Made by a program: the position numbers and the translations under genes. A model generated the notes under the pieces. That model was not told the DNA's origin. It made no database searches and saw nothing but the letters and a program-made list of their open reading frames with translations. From assembly GCF_022965805.1 (NCBI RefSeq), contig NW_027331259.1:496001-560000 (forward strand): a stretch of 64,000 bases of DNA. Direction: 5' to 3'. Below are positions 26,804 to 38,223 of the stretch, in pieces. The stretch is from Primulina eburnea (lineage: Eukaryota > Streptophyta > Magnoliopsida > Lamiales > Gesneriaceae). Numbering within the stretch: the stretch's first letter is position 1; every line of letters starts with the position of its first letter.

Positions 26804-29800
26804 AAAGTCTTCCGAAAGTAACTCAAGAATTTAACATCGCGATCAGAAAAATAGTTCTAGGCATGCCATGCAACCTAACGACTTCTCTAAAGAACAAATC
26901 CGCAATTTTTGAAGCATCATCGGTTTAATGACAAGCTATAAAATGTGCCATCTTAGATAATATATCCACTACAACAAAAATAGAATCCATCCCCTTCTTA
27001 GTCCTAGGCAACCCCAAAATAAAGTCCATAGAAATGTCAATCCAAGTTCTTTTTAAGAATAGAACGCAAAAGTGTTCCCAAAGTTCTATTGACAACTTCA
27101 GTTTGTCTATCCGTTTGAGGATGACTAGTAGTAGAAAACAACAATTTTGTGCCAAGTTTAGCCCATAAAGTATTCCAAAAGTAACTCAAGAATTTAACAT
27201 CGCGACCAGAAACAATATTCCTAGGCATGCCATGCAACATAGCGACTTCTCTAAATAACAAATCCGCGATGTTTGAAGTATCATCGGTTTTATGACAAGC
27301 TATAAAATGTGCCATCTTAGAGAATCTATCCACAACAACAAAAATAGAATCCCTCCCCTTCTTAGTCCTAGACAACAACAAAATAAAGTCCATAGAAATG
27401 TCAATCCAATTTCTTTTAAAGAATAGCACGCAAAAGTGTTCCCAAAGTTCTATTGACAACTTCAGTTTGTCCATCCGTTTGAGGATGACAAGTAGTAGAA
27501 AACAACAATTTTGTGCCAAGTTTAGCCCATAAAGTCTTCCAAAAGTAACTCAAGAATTTAACATCGCGACCAGAAACAAGTGTCCAAGGCATGCAATGCA
27601 ACCTAACAACTTCTCTAAAGAACAAATCCACAATATTTGAAGCATCATCGTTTTATGACAAGCTATAAAATGTGCCATCTTAGAGAATCTATCCACAACA
27701 ACAAAAATAGAATCCCTCCCCTTCTTAGTCCTAGGCAACCCCAAAATAAAGTCCATAGAAATGTCAATCCAAGTTCTATTTAAGAATAGCACGCAAAAGT
27801 GTTCCCAAAGTTCTATTGACAACTTCAGTTTGTCCATCCGTTTGAGGATAACAAGTAGTAGAAAACAACAATTTTGTGCCAAGTTTAGCCTATAAAGTCT
27901 TCCAAAAGTAACTCAAGAATTTAACATCGCGACCAGAAACAATAGTCCTAGGCATGCCATGCAACCTAACGACTTCTCTAAAGAACAAATCCGCAATGTT
28001 TGAAGCATCATCGGTTTTATGACAAGCTATAAAATGTGCCATCTTAGAGAATCCATCCACAACAACAATAATAGAATCCCACCCCTTCTTAGTCCTAGGC
28101 AACCCAGAAATAAAGTCCATAGAAATGTAAATCCAAGTTCTTCTTAAGAATAGCACGCAAAAGTGTTCCCAAAGTTCTATTGACAACTTCAGTTTGTCCA
28201 TCCGTTTGAGGATGACAAGTAGTAGAAATCAACAATTTTGTGCCTAGTTTAGCCCATAAAATCTTCCAAAACTAACTAAAGAATTTAACATCGCGACCAG
28301 AAACAATAGTCCTAGGCATGCCATGCAACCTAGCGACTTCTCTAAAGAACAAATCCGCCATGTTTGAAGCATCATCGGGTTTATGACAAGCTATATAATT
28401 TGCCATCTTTGAGAATCTATCCACAACAACAAAAATACAATCCCTCCCCTTATTAGTCATAGGCAACCCCAAAATAAAGTCCATAGAAATGTAAATCCAA
28501 GTTCTTCTTAAGAATAGCACGCAAAATTGTTCTCAAATTTCTATTGACAACTTCAGTTTGTCCATCCGTTTGAGGATGACAAGTAGTAGAAAACAACAAT
28601 TTTGTGCCAAGTTTAGCCCATAAAGTCTTCCGAAAGTAACTCAAGAATTTAACATCGCGACCAGAAACAATAGTTTTAGGCAAGCCATGCAACCTAACGA
28701 CTTCGCTAAAGAACAAATCCGCAATGTTTGAAGCATCATCGGTTTTATGACAAGCTATAAAATGTGCCATCTTAGAGAATCTATCCACAACAACAAAAAT
28801 AGATTCCCTCCCCTACTTAGTCCTAGGCAACCCCAAAATAAAGTACATAAAAATGTCAATCAAATTTCTTTTTAAGAATAGCACGCAAAAGTGTTCCCAA
28901 AGTTCTATTGACAACTTCAGTTTGTCCATCCGTTTGAGGATGACAAGTAGTAGAAAACAACAATTTTGTGCCAAGTTTAGCCCATAAAGTCTTCCGAAAG
29001 TAACTCAAGAATTTAACATCGCGACCAGAAACAATAGTTCAAGGCATGCCATGCAACTTAACGACTTCTCTAAAGAACAAATCCGCAATGTTTGAAGCAT
29101 CGTCGGTTTTATGACAAGCTATAAAATGTGCCATCTTAGAGAATCTATCCACAACAACAAAAATAGAATCCCTCCCCTTCTTAGTCCTAGGCAACCCCAA
29201 AATAAAGTACATAAAAATGTCAATCAAATTTCTTTTTAAGAATAGCACGCAAAAGTGTTCCCAAAGTTCTATTGACAAATCAGTTTGTCCATCCGTTTGA
29301 GGATGACAAGTAGTAGAAAACAACAATTTTGTGCCAAGTTTAGCCCATAAAGTCTTCCGAAAGTAACTCAAGAATTTAACATCGCGACCAGAAACAATAT
29401 TCCTAGGCATGCCATGCAACCTAGCGACTTTTCTAAAGAACAAATCCGCAATGTTTGAAGCATAATCGGTTTTATGACAAGCTATAAAATGTGCCATCTT
29501 AGAGAATTTATCCACAACAACAAAAATAGAATCTCTCTCCTTCTTAGTCCTAGGCAACCCCAAAATAAAGTCCATACAAATGTCAATCCAAGTTCTATTT
29601 AAGAATAGCACGCAAAAGTGTTCCCAAAGTTCTATTGACAACTTTAGTTTGTCCATCCGTTTGAGGATGACAAGTAGTAGAAAATAACAATTTTGTGCCA
29701 AGTTTAGCACATAAAGTCTTCCAAAAGTAACTCAAGAATTTAACATCGCGACCAGAAACAATAGTCCTAGGCATCTCATGCAACCTAACGACTTCTCTAA

Positions 29801-30081
29801 AGAAAAAATCTGCAATGTTTGAAGCATCATCGGTTTTATGACAACATATAAAATGTGCCATCTTCGAGAATCTATCCACAACAACAAAAATAGAATCCCT
29901 CCCCTTCTTAGTCCTGGGCAACCCCAAAATAAAGTCCATAGAAATGTCAATCCAAGTTTTTTTTAATAATAGCACGCAAAAATGTTCCCAAAGTTCTATT
30001 GACGACTTCAGTTTGTCCATCCGTTTGAGTATGACAAGTAGTAGAAAACAACAATTTTATGCCAAGTTTAGCCCATAAAGT
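26804..30081 (-). repeat. Integrase-core satellite, block 5 (9 monomers)
   Basis: Nine monomers between LTR A4 and the 5' LTR of the full-length A element, in the common order. The first monomer has GCATGCCATGC, as after A6, where blocks 2 to 4 have GCATGCCAAGC. Confidence 0.92.
29039..29710 (-). pseudogene. In-frame fusion of integrase-core monomers (223 aa)
   Basis: A small deletion near 29278 (GACAAATCAG instead of GACAACTTCAG) joins two frames after QTDGQTD, giving 223 residues over two monomers. The Glu of the DD35E motif is lost in one half by this deletion, and Gly replaces the second Asp. A fossil frame. Confidence 0.7.
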
Positions 30082-32173
30082 TGTAATGCCCAGAAATTAT
30101 GAGAAATGATAAGACAAGATTATAAAGTGTTGCCAGGATGGAAAATAAGAAATTCTTGGAAATGCAGCACCGCACTCGCGGTGCCAGGCATCACCGCACC
30201 CGCGGTAAATGGACAGTAAGTTGACAAGAAAATCCCGTAGCCACACCGCACCCGCGGTATTAGACGGAGCGCACCCGCGCTGATGACACCGCACCCGCGG
30301 TCGTGTAAGCAGCGCACCCGCGGTCAAGCTTCGGGAAATCTAGATAGAATCGTCGAGACTGAAGCGCACCCGCGGTGCGACGTGCACCATGAAAAATGAG
30401 GCCACGTTTTATGAATTGCATGCAGTATATATAGAAGCGATTGACACGGTTGTTCTTCAGAAAATTCAGAAAGAGGCGAAAACTTTGAAAGAAAATCCTT
30501 ACGCCTTTTTGATTTGCGATTGTGGAAGATCCGTCGATCAGAATTCGAATCTGAAAGTAGTATTGTTCTCCTCGTACTACGAGCTATACAAGGACGTAAG
30601 TTTTGTTACGTTTTGAGATGTTTTGAAAATATGATGTTGCTAGAATTGCATGTGATTCAGATATGGTGTTTCTACTACCGTAGATATCGTATAATTGAAG
30701 TCAGATTAAAGAACAGACTGTGTCTGTAATTATTATGATTTTGAAAGATAGTGACTGAGATTCTATATTAGGATTGTGTTAGTATTCAGAGTATGATTGT
30801 ATTGGCACCGATTATGAGTTTCAGTATTATATTTGTGATGTTCAGATTGACGGGGTTATTCAGATTGTATTGTTATGCCGTCGAAACATCAGTTGAGTAA
30901 GATTGATCAGATTCAGATATGTGTTCGATTAGATTGTGATATTACTGATATGACTCAGATTGTCTCTTGTTCAGACATTGATCAGATTGTATACTGATTT
31001 GAGTATTGATCAGAACAGATTGTGAATTGAGTTATGTACTGATACAGCGTATTCGATATTGTCTTTTCAGATTGATATGGACAAAGTTGAATACGGATCA
31101 TCATCTTCGTCAGACCGGGACGACAAAGGTATAATTCATGTGATATTTGGGAAGATATAACTCAAATCAGATCTTATTTGAGTTTCCCAATAAAATCACA
31201 TACTAGACTATTATTTATGTTTTGATATGATTGTTTATAGATTTGTTTATAGAACTTGTATACAAATCTTGCTATGCTTTGTTTACAGATCTTGTGGCAT
31301 TGCATTAGAATGATTATGTTTGTTTACAGATTGTGTATTCATGCATTAAGATAGGACAGTCTGGAGATCAGGCAGACTTCTAGATGTTCGGCGATATCTC
31401 AGCTTAGGGTAAGATCACCGCCCCTATTGTAGACGTGGATACAGATCAGGCCGAAGTCTAGGAATAAGACGGACATCACCTCGATTGGGAGGGTAGGTGA
31501 CAGACAGTGCCGTCTTATTCACCCCGGGATCCCTAGAGTTATAGTCGAGTCGAGTCTAGACATGATTTGACTAGAACTGCATGTGTTTAGAGATGTGGTT
31601 TCATAGATTATGAAACCCATGGTTATTGCTTTCAGTCATGATAGCATGTTTATCTGAATTGAGCTGAATGGCATGTTTATCTGAATTGAGTTGCATGCTT
31701 ATTTTGATTTGACTTCATAGATTATGAAATCTATTACTTTTGAATATGAACATGATAGCATGTTTTATGATTTAGATTGTTTCTATACATGCTTACCATG
31801 TTTTATACTGGGATTTATTCTCACCGGAGTTATCCGGCTGTTGTCTTGTTTTGTATGTGTGCATGACAACAGGTGGGGCTGGATCAGGGTCGAGATGACG
31901 ATGAGAGAAGACGAGTTAGCGTGGTGATTCCGGACTTGTAGCAGACTTGGTTTATTACTTGAATTTTAGTAATTGAACCTTAGATTTAGGTTGTACAGTA
32001 TTGTACTTTTCTACTGAACTGTAGTTTTTATACAGAGATGTATATTGTTTAGATTCCATTACCTTCCGCAGTTACATGTTAAAAATGAAAAATTTTTAGA
32101 CCCTGTTTTATCTTAATTGATAATTAAATCCCAAAGATTATTAATAAGACAGATCAGCGTCCGGGTCCCCACA
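30082..32173 (+). repeat. 5' LTR of element A (A5)
   Basis: 2092 bp, TG...CA. It has lost one 24-bp hairpin unit near 30375 (no GCATATGTTACC spacer) compared with the other copies. It shares CTTAGGGTAAG (T at 31410) only with the 3' LTR A6, as expected for the two LTRs of one element. Confidence 0.93.
30426..30433 (+). promoter_or_regulatory. TATA box of the 5' LTR of element A
   Basis: TATATATA at the same place relative to the LTR start as in the other A copies, downstream of the GC-rich hairpins. Confidence 0.6.
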
Positions 32174-32178
32174 ACAGG

Positions 32179-32190
32179 AGGTATCAGAGC
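32179..32190 (+). other. Primer-binding site of element A
   Basis: AGGTATCAGAGC, five bases after the LTR. It matches the 12-nt complement of the initiator tRNA-Met 3' end except for the first base (T to A). Elements B and C have the unmutated form at the same spacing. Confidence 0.85.
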
Positions 32191-32466
32191 GATAAGTCCT
32201 TTAGATTGAGATAGTCAGAGTTGATAGATTCTTTAGACTAAGATAGAAGAGAATGAGCGGGGTAGATTGAATTTTCTTTCCTTGCATGTGATTGCTAGCA
32301 TGAGAATTATGTTAATGTTGACTTGCATTGTAATGCCCGAAATTTGATCATTTTAATCAGATGTTGATTAATTGGCATGATTAACGTTATAAGAACTCAA
32401 ATGAACCGATACGACAAGGCCGGGCGTCGTTGCACTTGTTAGCCAAGTATTTGGGGCAGAAACTTC

Positions 32467-32642
32467 GGCGCTCGAGCGGTAGAAAAGCACCGCCCGAGCG
32501 CCGATGTATCGCAAGTTATTGCTCGGACAGAAGGTTCGGCGCCCGGGCGGTAGATTTCGACCGCCCGAGCGCCAAGGGCGCGTCTTGAAAATTCTGGACA
32601 GAAGGTACCGCGCTCGAGCGGTAGATTTGCACCGCTCGAGCG
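32467..32642. repeat. Three large hairpins in the U3 of LTR B
   Basis: Three inverted repeats: arms 32467-32480/32489-32502 (GGCGCTCGAGCGGT with one mismatch), 32538-32551/32560-32573, and 32611-32622/32631-32642 (perfect). Each loop is 8 nt and starts with AGA. They lie 50-230 bp upstream of the TATA run. They are repeated in the 3' LTR (38362-38540), and LTR C has the same type. Translations on both strands look open but are by-products of the repeats. Confidence 0.85.
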
Positions 32643-32694
32643 CCACCCGGAAATCATGAAAGGTAGCCACGTTTCTTCAGACATGCAGCGTTGG

Positions 32695-32706
32695 TATATA
32701 TATATA
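32695..32706 (+). promoter_or_regulatory. TATA box of the 5' LTR of element B
   Basis: A run of six TA dinucleotides after GTTGG. The equivalent in the 3' LTR is at 38590-38601. Confidence 0.6.
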
Positions 32707-32865
32707 CATTACACGCCTAAATCCCTCAGGAATCATAAACGAAGATCGAGAAAAGGGTTCAGAATAAGAGTTGAAAATCCTTACGCCTTTTGTGCGAAAT
32801 CCACCCGTCTGATTTTGAATCCGACTTCAGTACTGTGTTCCTATCAACGCAGGCTACAACTGGAC

Positions 32866-34094
32866 GTAAGTTTTGTTACGTTTAGACATGATTTGAATTT
32901 ATAATATTGTCAGAATTGAATATGATTCAGATATGATGTTTCTACTACCGTAGACATCATAGAATTGAAGTCAGATTAAAGAACAAACTGTTCCTGTAAT
33001 TGTTATGATTTTCGAAAGATATTGACTGAGATTTTATAACAGAATTGTGTTAATATTCAGAGTATGAATTATGTGGGCACAGATTATGAGTTCAGTGTTA
33101 TATTTGTGATGTTCAGATTGACGGGGTTATTCAGATTGTATTGTTATGCCGTCGGAACATCAGTTGAGTTAGATTGATCAGATTCAGACATGATTTCGAT
33201 TAGATTGTGATATTATTGATATGACTCAGATTGTATCTTGTTCAGACATTGATCAGATTGTATACTGAATTGAGTATTGATCAGAACAGATTGTATATTG
33301 AGTTATTCACTGATACAGCGTATTCAATATTGTCATTTCAGATTCAAGATGGACAGATTTGAATACAGGTCTTCGTCATCGTCAGACCGGGACGACAAAG
33401 GTATAATTCATGTGATATTCGGGAAGCATAACTCAAATTAGATTAATTTGAGTTTCCCAATAAAATCACATACTAGATTATTGGTTATATTATGCTTTGT
33501 TACAGATTGTTATACATTGCATTTTAAGATATTTATGCTTTGTGTACAGATTGTAATACATTGCATTTAAGATAGGAAAGTCTTGACAGCTCAGTCAGAC
33601 TTCTAGACGTTCGGTGTATCGTACATAGGAGCAGACACCCTCCGATTGTAGCACCACGATACAGCCATGGCCGAAGTCTAGGAATAAGACGTACAGTTAC
33701 CACGATCGGTTGAGTAGGTAACAGCCATTGACGTCTTATTCATCACGGGATCCCTAGAGTTATAGTTGAGTCGAGTCTAGACATGATTTGACTAGAACTG
33801 CATGTGTTTAGAAATGTGGTTTCATAGAGTATGAAACCCATGTTTATTGCTTTCAGACATGATAGCCTGTGTTTATATGATTTGATATAGATTGCATGTT
33901 TATCTGAACTGAGTTGCATGCTTATTTTGAGTAGATTTCATAGATTATGAAATCTATTGCTTTGAATATATTCATGATAGCATGTTTTATGATTTAGATT
34001 GTTTATATACATGCTTACCATGTTTTATACTGGGATTTATTCTCACCGGAGTTATCCGGCTGTTGTCTTGTTTTGTATGTGTGCATGACAACAG
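32866..34094 (+). other. Candidate leader introns inside LTR B
   Basis: GTAAGT at 32866, TTGTCATTTCAG ending 33341, an ATG at 33349, AAAG|GTATAA at 33401, and GACAACAG ending 34094. All are at positions homologous to those in LTR A. The middle block would encode a Ser-rich, acidic peptide like that of A. Confidence 0.4.
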
Positions 34095-34396
34095 GTGGGA
34101 CAGGATCAGGGTCGAGATGACGACGAGAGAAGACGAGTTTAGCGTGGTGATTCCGGACTTGGATAGATTTGGTTTATTACTTGAACTTAGTAACTAAACC
34201 TTAGACGTAGATTGTATAGTATTGTACTTTTCTACTGAATTGTAGTTGTTATGCAGATATGTATATTATTTAGATTCCATTACCTTCCACATTTACATTT
34301 TAAAAAGAAAAATTTTTAGACCCTGTTTATCAGCATTGATAATTAAATCCCAATAAGGAGTAAGAAGATGATTAGCGTCCGGGTCCCCACAACAGG

Positions 34397-34408
34397 TGGT
34401 ATCAGAGC
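34397..34408 (+). other. Primer-binding site of element B
   Basis: TGGTATCAGAGC, five bases after the 5' LTR: the exact 12-nt complement of the initiator tRNA-Met 3' end. Confidence 0.93.
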
Positions 34409-34813
34409 GATAGATCCTTTAGATTGAGATAGTCAGAACTGATAGATCTTTTAGATTGAGTTCGACTGAGATAGAAGAGAATGAGCGGGGTAGATTGAAT
34501 TTTCCTTCCTTGCATGTGATTGCTAGCATGAGATTTATTTCAATGTTGACTACATTGTGTGTGCTAGCATGATTTATTGCTTTCCCTATTACATGTTGTT
34601 TGTTATCTGAGATGATCGCAGCATGTAATTACTAAGCCTGGATCAGAACCGAGTCTGAATCAGAGGTATATGATCAGAGGAGTGCTGAGACAGATTGTAT
34701 AGATTGCGTACTAATCTGTTTGATATTGAGATATACCGCCTCGAAGAATTTCAGAAAAGGGCCGTACTTCGTCTGAACAGAAAGATGTATCAGAAACTCA
34801 GCTAGAAGAAAAG

Positions 34814-35632
34814 ATGAAAGAATTTGAGTTATTACAGCCGTCGGTTCTGAATGGTACCGAGACATCTGAAGACTGTCAGAACTGGTTTGATGATATAGAA
34901 ATCTTGTTTGATTTACTTGAATGTACAGATGAACAGAGGGTTAAAATGGTGCCTTATCAGTTACGAGACGCCGCCAGGAGTTGGTGGATTACCAGTAGAA
35001 GAATGTGGGCACAGAGAGGTACAGTGATTTCGTGGGAAATATTCAGAACTGAATTTTATCGAAGATTTTTCCCAGTCTCGTACCGAGAGGACAAGAAATT
35101 AGAGTTTGAGAATTTGAGCCAAGGGCAGCTGAATATTGACCAATATGCTGCTAAATTCTCGACTCTACTGCGTTTTGCTCCTCAGATAGCTGGAAATGAT
35201 GAAGCTGTAGTGAATCAGTTCATCAAAGGATTGAATTCGGAGGTGGTTGCATTTATGAATTTGCAGCGACCTTACCATTTTGCTGACATCCTGAGTAGAG
35301 CGAAGAGAGCTGAGGCGAGTCTGATTAGACAATTGACAAGGTTGTGTGTCAAGCCACCTCAAACACAGCAATCCCCTCTTCGAGTTGAGTGCGGCAGTAC
35401 GAGTGGGAAGCAAGATGTGCTGAAAGCTCGAAAGAAGCCATTCAAGAAGATGGGAAGTGGTTCATCTAGCTCCAGCGTTTCTGGTCCAAGCTATACTGGA
35501 GTATATTGCAGGAGTTGCGGAGGGAGACATCCCACCGAGCAATGCCAGTGAGTGACTGGTAGATGCAATATTTGTGGACAGCCGGGACACTTTGCTAAAG
35601 TTTGTCCCCAGAAGCGTTCCCGAAGATTGTAG
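34814..35632 (+). pseudogene. gag: gag of element B, interrupted by one stop
   Basis: Gag builds the particle that packages element RNA. The open frame from 34814 gives 245 residues of retrotransposon gag domain (NWFDDIEILFDLL, then ARSWWIT, EFENLSQGQLNIDQYAAKF) and ends with one CX2CX3HX4C knuckle. A TGA at 35549-35551 (GGA in the A copy) stops it there. The frame then continues to 35632 with the second knuckle, CNICGQPGHFAKVC. The in-frame ATG that A uses upstream is AAG here, and the likely original start further up is ATA (34734-34736). The single stop fits a recent loss after insertion. Confidence 0.88.
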
Positions 35633-38209
35633 GGAACAGAGTTTAATGGAGAAACCGACCCAGAAATTCACAACAGGTACTATTCTTTATGATTATATTG
35701 CATATGTATTGATACGTACTAATGCATTTTTAGGAGTACCTGTGATTGAGTAGCATGGAGATATGCTGTATCTGTTGGGTCTGTTTGTATTGTAGTATTG
35801 AGTCCCTTACTTGTAAGGACACTGTTATTATCAGAAATTTATATATATGTTGTATACTACAGTAAGATGAGAATGAAATCGAGATAGAGTATAGTGTACT
35901 TGTGTTTTCTGATTTGAACGCATTATTGACATTTATATGCTGAACAAGTACAGACCTATTGTAGAATTTTTCCAGAAATGGTAAGATTCAGATCAGATAT
36001 GGCTGATGAGTAGAGATTTCTCGGTAAGAATTCTAGATTTAGAATTCTTGTGATACTCAGATTGTATATGACTCGATTATTACAGAAAGGAACAGATAGT
36101 ATCCTTATGTATTCAGTAGATCCACTGAAATCGAGTTTAGTACTGACAGATTGGTCAGTATCATACAAGTTGGCTGATGTTTGCCTAGATAAGATCTCAG
36201 AATGGTGTTATATCAGAAAGATAAATTTCAGAATTGAGTTGAGATCAGGGATTGTTTGTATAGTAGATTTAGTACAGAATGGTATTGACTATACAGAACG
36301 ATCCAAAATGAAGTGAAAGAATATTTGAAAGATCATATTAAATATTCTAAGAAATGTGATGATGGTATACAGAAATTATTCAGATAAGAATTCCGTTTGA
36401 AACAGATTGTATTCAGAATAGGGGATATCTGAAATTAGTATACAGATTGATTTTGATGCCGTAGATATTGTGATCAGTGACTGATCAGATACCGATATCA
36501 GAAGTTCAGAAAGTCAGAAATGTCAGAATTGTCAGAGATTAATATTATATGAGTTGACAGATTATCTGATATGATTGTGTTTTGAACTACTTGAGAATTA
36601 TTGCTTCTAAATCAGTAATTTATACAGATTGTATTGTTTGGGGAGCATATTATATTTGCAAATGATATATAGCAGTTGATCAGAATGGCATGAAGATTTG
36701 ATTGATTTGCCAGAATCGATAGTATTGTTAGAACTTACAATCCTATATATTTACTAGATTAGTATAGAGTATTGTTATTCTGAATCAGTATTGATACAGA
36801 TTTTATGAACCGTTGAGAGTATATACAGTTCAGCTTGTATCAGAAATGGATTCGAGAATTTCAGCAGTTCAGAAACGAGATCAGAGTGGTCAGAACAGTA
36901 TTTCGATAATCAGAGCAGAGTATCGGTCAGAGAAACAGATATGTGATTTGGTATTTTGTATTAGACTGATTGTGTTATGATATCAGAATGTTTCAGTATA
37001 GTATAACAGAATTTGATATCTGTAGTCAGAACCGAATACCAGGTGGGTATTTCTTCTTTATTTCATATTATTAACTAATTGTTTATACAGAATAGTTCGA
37101 ATCTGAAAGCGCAAATAGTGTCAGAAATGCACAGTAGTGGGTTCAGTTTTCATTCTGATGATTGTAAATGTAGGATATTCGAACAGATAGTAGTAATATA
37201 GACAGAGTAGATCAGTTATGGCAGAATTGTACGGAAATGTTGGCAGAAATCATACCGATAAGTCTGAATCGCTAACAGAAAAAGACAAAAAGATAGAAAT
37301 CAGAAGATTATTACAGATTTTATATATTTCTAACTAGAAATGAGAGTACATTTCTATGTCTTTAGTAATGACATTACTGCCATTTTTCTTCAGATGGTAA
37401 GATGATATGATTATGATTGACAGATTGTTCAATCTATATCTATTAGTTTGTACCAGATAACGTACAAACAGAACTAGATGACACAGATTGCTGTCAGAGG
37501 AATGATCAGAATCAACAGAATGTTGAGATAGAGTATATCAGATTGTGATTTTCTGGTTGATTTTGTACTTGTGACAGAATATATCATGAGTTTTTCCTGA
37601 GATTTGTCGCAGATTGACAGACAGTCAGAGTATAGTTATCAAGATATTGGAAGGCTTTGGTAGAGCTATATAGTGCTGGATGTTAGCACTAATGGATATG
37701 ACTTAGTATCACTATGTGACAATACCTATCAGCGTATCAGAGTTGGTAATGGGATAGTTATAGGCAAGACAGTGACCGTGAATACTATAGATTTCTATTT
37801 CTTTTGAAGAGAATTCGAAAGAAGATAAAGATAGTTCAGAATGAACCGATTCTAGAAACCAACGTCAGATGATGACGATTGGTCTTCGAACCTAAAGACT
37901 ATACAGGTCCTTGATCAGGATAAACAGATTGAATAACAAGTACTAGTATTGTATTGTTATAAATTGTAACTGGTTTATACGGATGTGGTATAACCAACAT
38001 GGCAAGATTGATTTTGTCAGAGTTAATTTGAGAAGTATTATGATAGTATAGTTCATGAAGTCTTATTTCAGATTTGAAATCAGAGGGTGATACCAGAAAG
38101 AGATTTCATAATGAAGTTAGTGAGATGAGAGTTTAAGTTAAACTTTGTATACATTTCTTCTATTATATCTGAATGGATTGCTTGTGAGTTCGAGGACGAA
38201 CTCAGATCT
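35633..38209 (+). pseudogene. pol: Fossil pol of element B
   Basis: No long open frame, but short stretches keep pol order. GTILYDYIAYVL near 35675 resembles the protease start. 36050-36316 (RLLQKGTDS, YSVDPLKSSLVLTDW, INFRIELRSG) resembles the protease-RT border. QIVSEMHSSGFSFHSD near 37105 resembles the integrase zinc-binding domain. SRYWKALVEL near 37650 resembles the integrase core after the second acid. GAGTTCGAGGACGAACTC near 38187 is the usual pol tail. I could not recognise RT or RNase H motifs. At 2.6 kb it is shorter than an intact pol, so deletions are likely. The segments are recognised by eye only. Confidence 0.5.
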
Positions 38210-38223
38210 AAGAGGGGGAGAAA
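38210..38223 (+). other. Polypurine tract of element B
   Basis: AAGAGGGGGAGAAA directly before the 3' LTR; the priming site for plus-strand synthesis. Identical to that of element A. Confidence 0.93.

Larger units (their letters stand above)
26804..32173. repeat. Higher-order unit U5 (9 monomers plus LTR A5)
   Basis: About 5370 bp. The LTR of this unit is the 5' LTR of the full-length element, so the higher-order array runs directly into the intact insertion. It is shorter mainly because A5 lost 24 bp of its hairpin array. Confidence 0.85.
32329..34391 (+). repeat. 5' LTR of element B
   Basis: 2063 bp from TGTAATGCCC to GGGTCCCCACA. It has the same architecture as family A: U3 hairpins, TATA run, GTAAGT donor-like site, exon-like block and conserved 3' part. 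Confidence 0.93.

Noticed and set aside
32368..32684. Overlapping 81- and 100-codon minus-strand frames in LTR B (again at 38263-38579)
   Set aside because: Both cover the GGCGCTCGAGCGGT hairpins; openness comes from GC-rich palindromes without stops.
34674..34865. 63-codon minus-strand frame opposite the gag start (also 40409-40600)
   Set aside because: Antisense of conserved gag DNA; its apparent conservation follows from gag.
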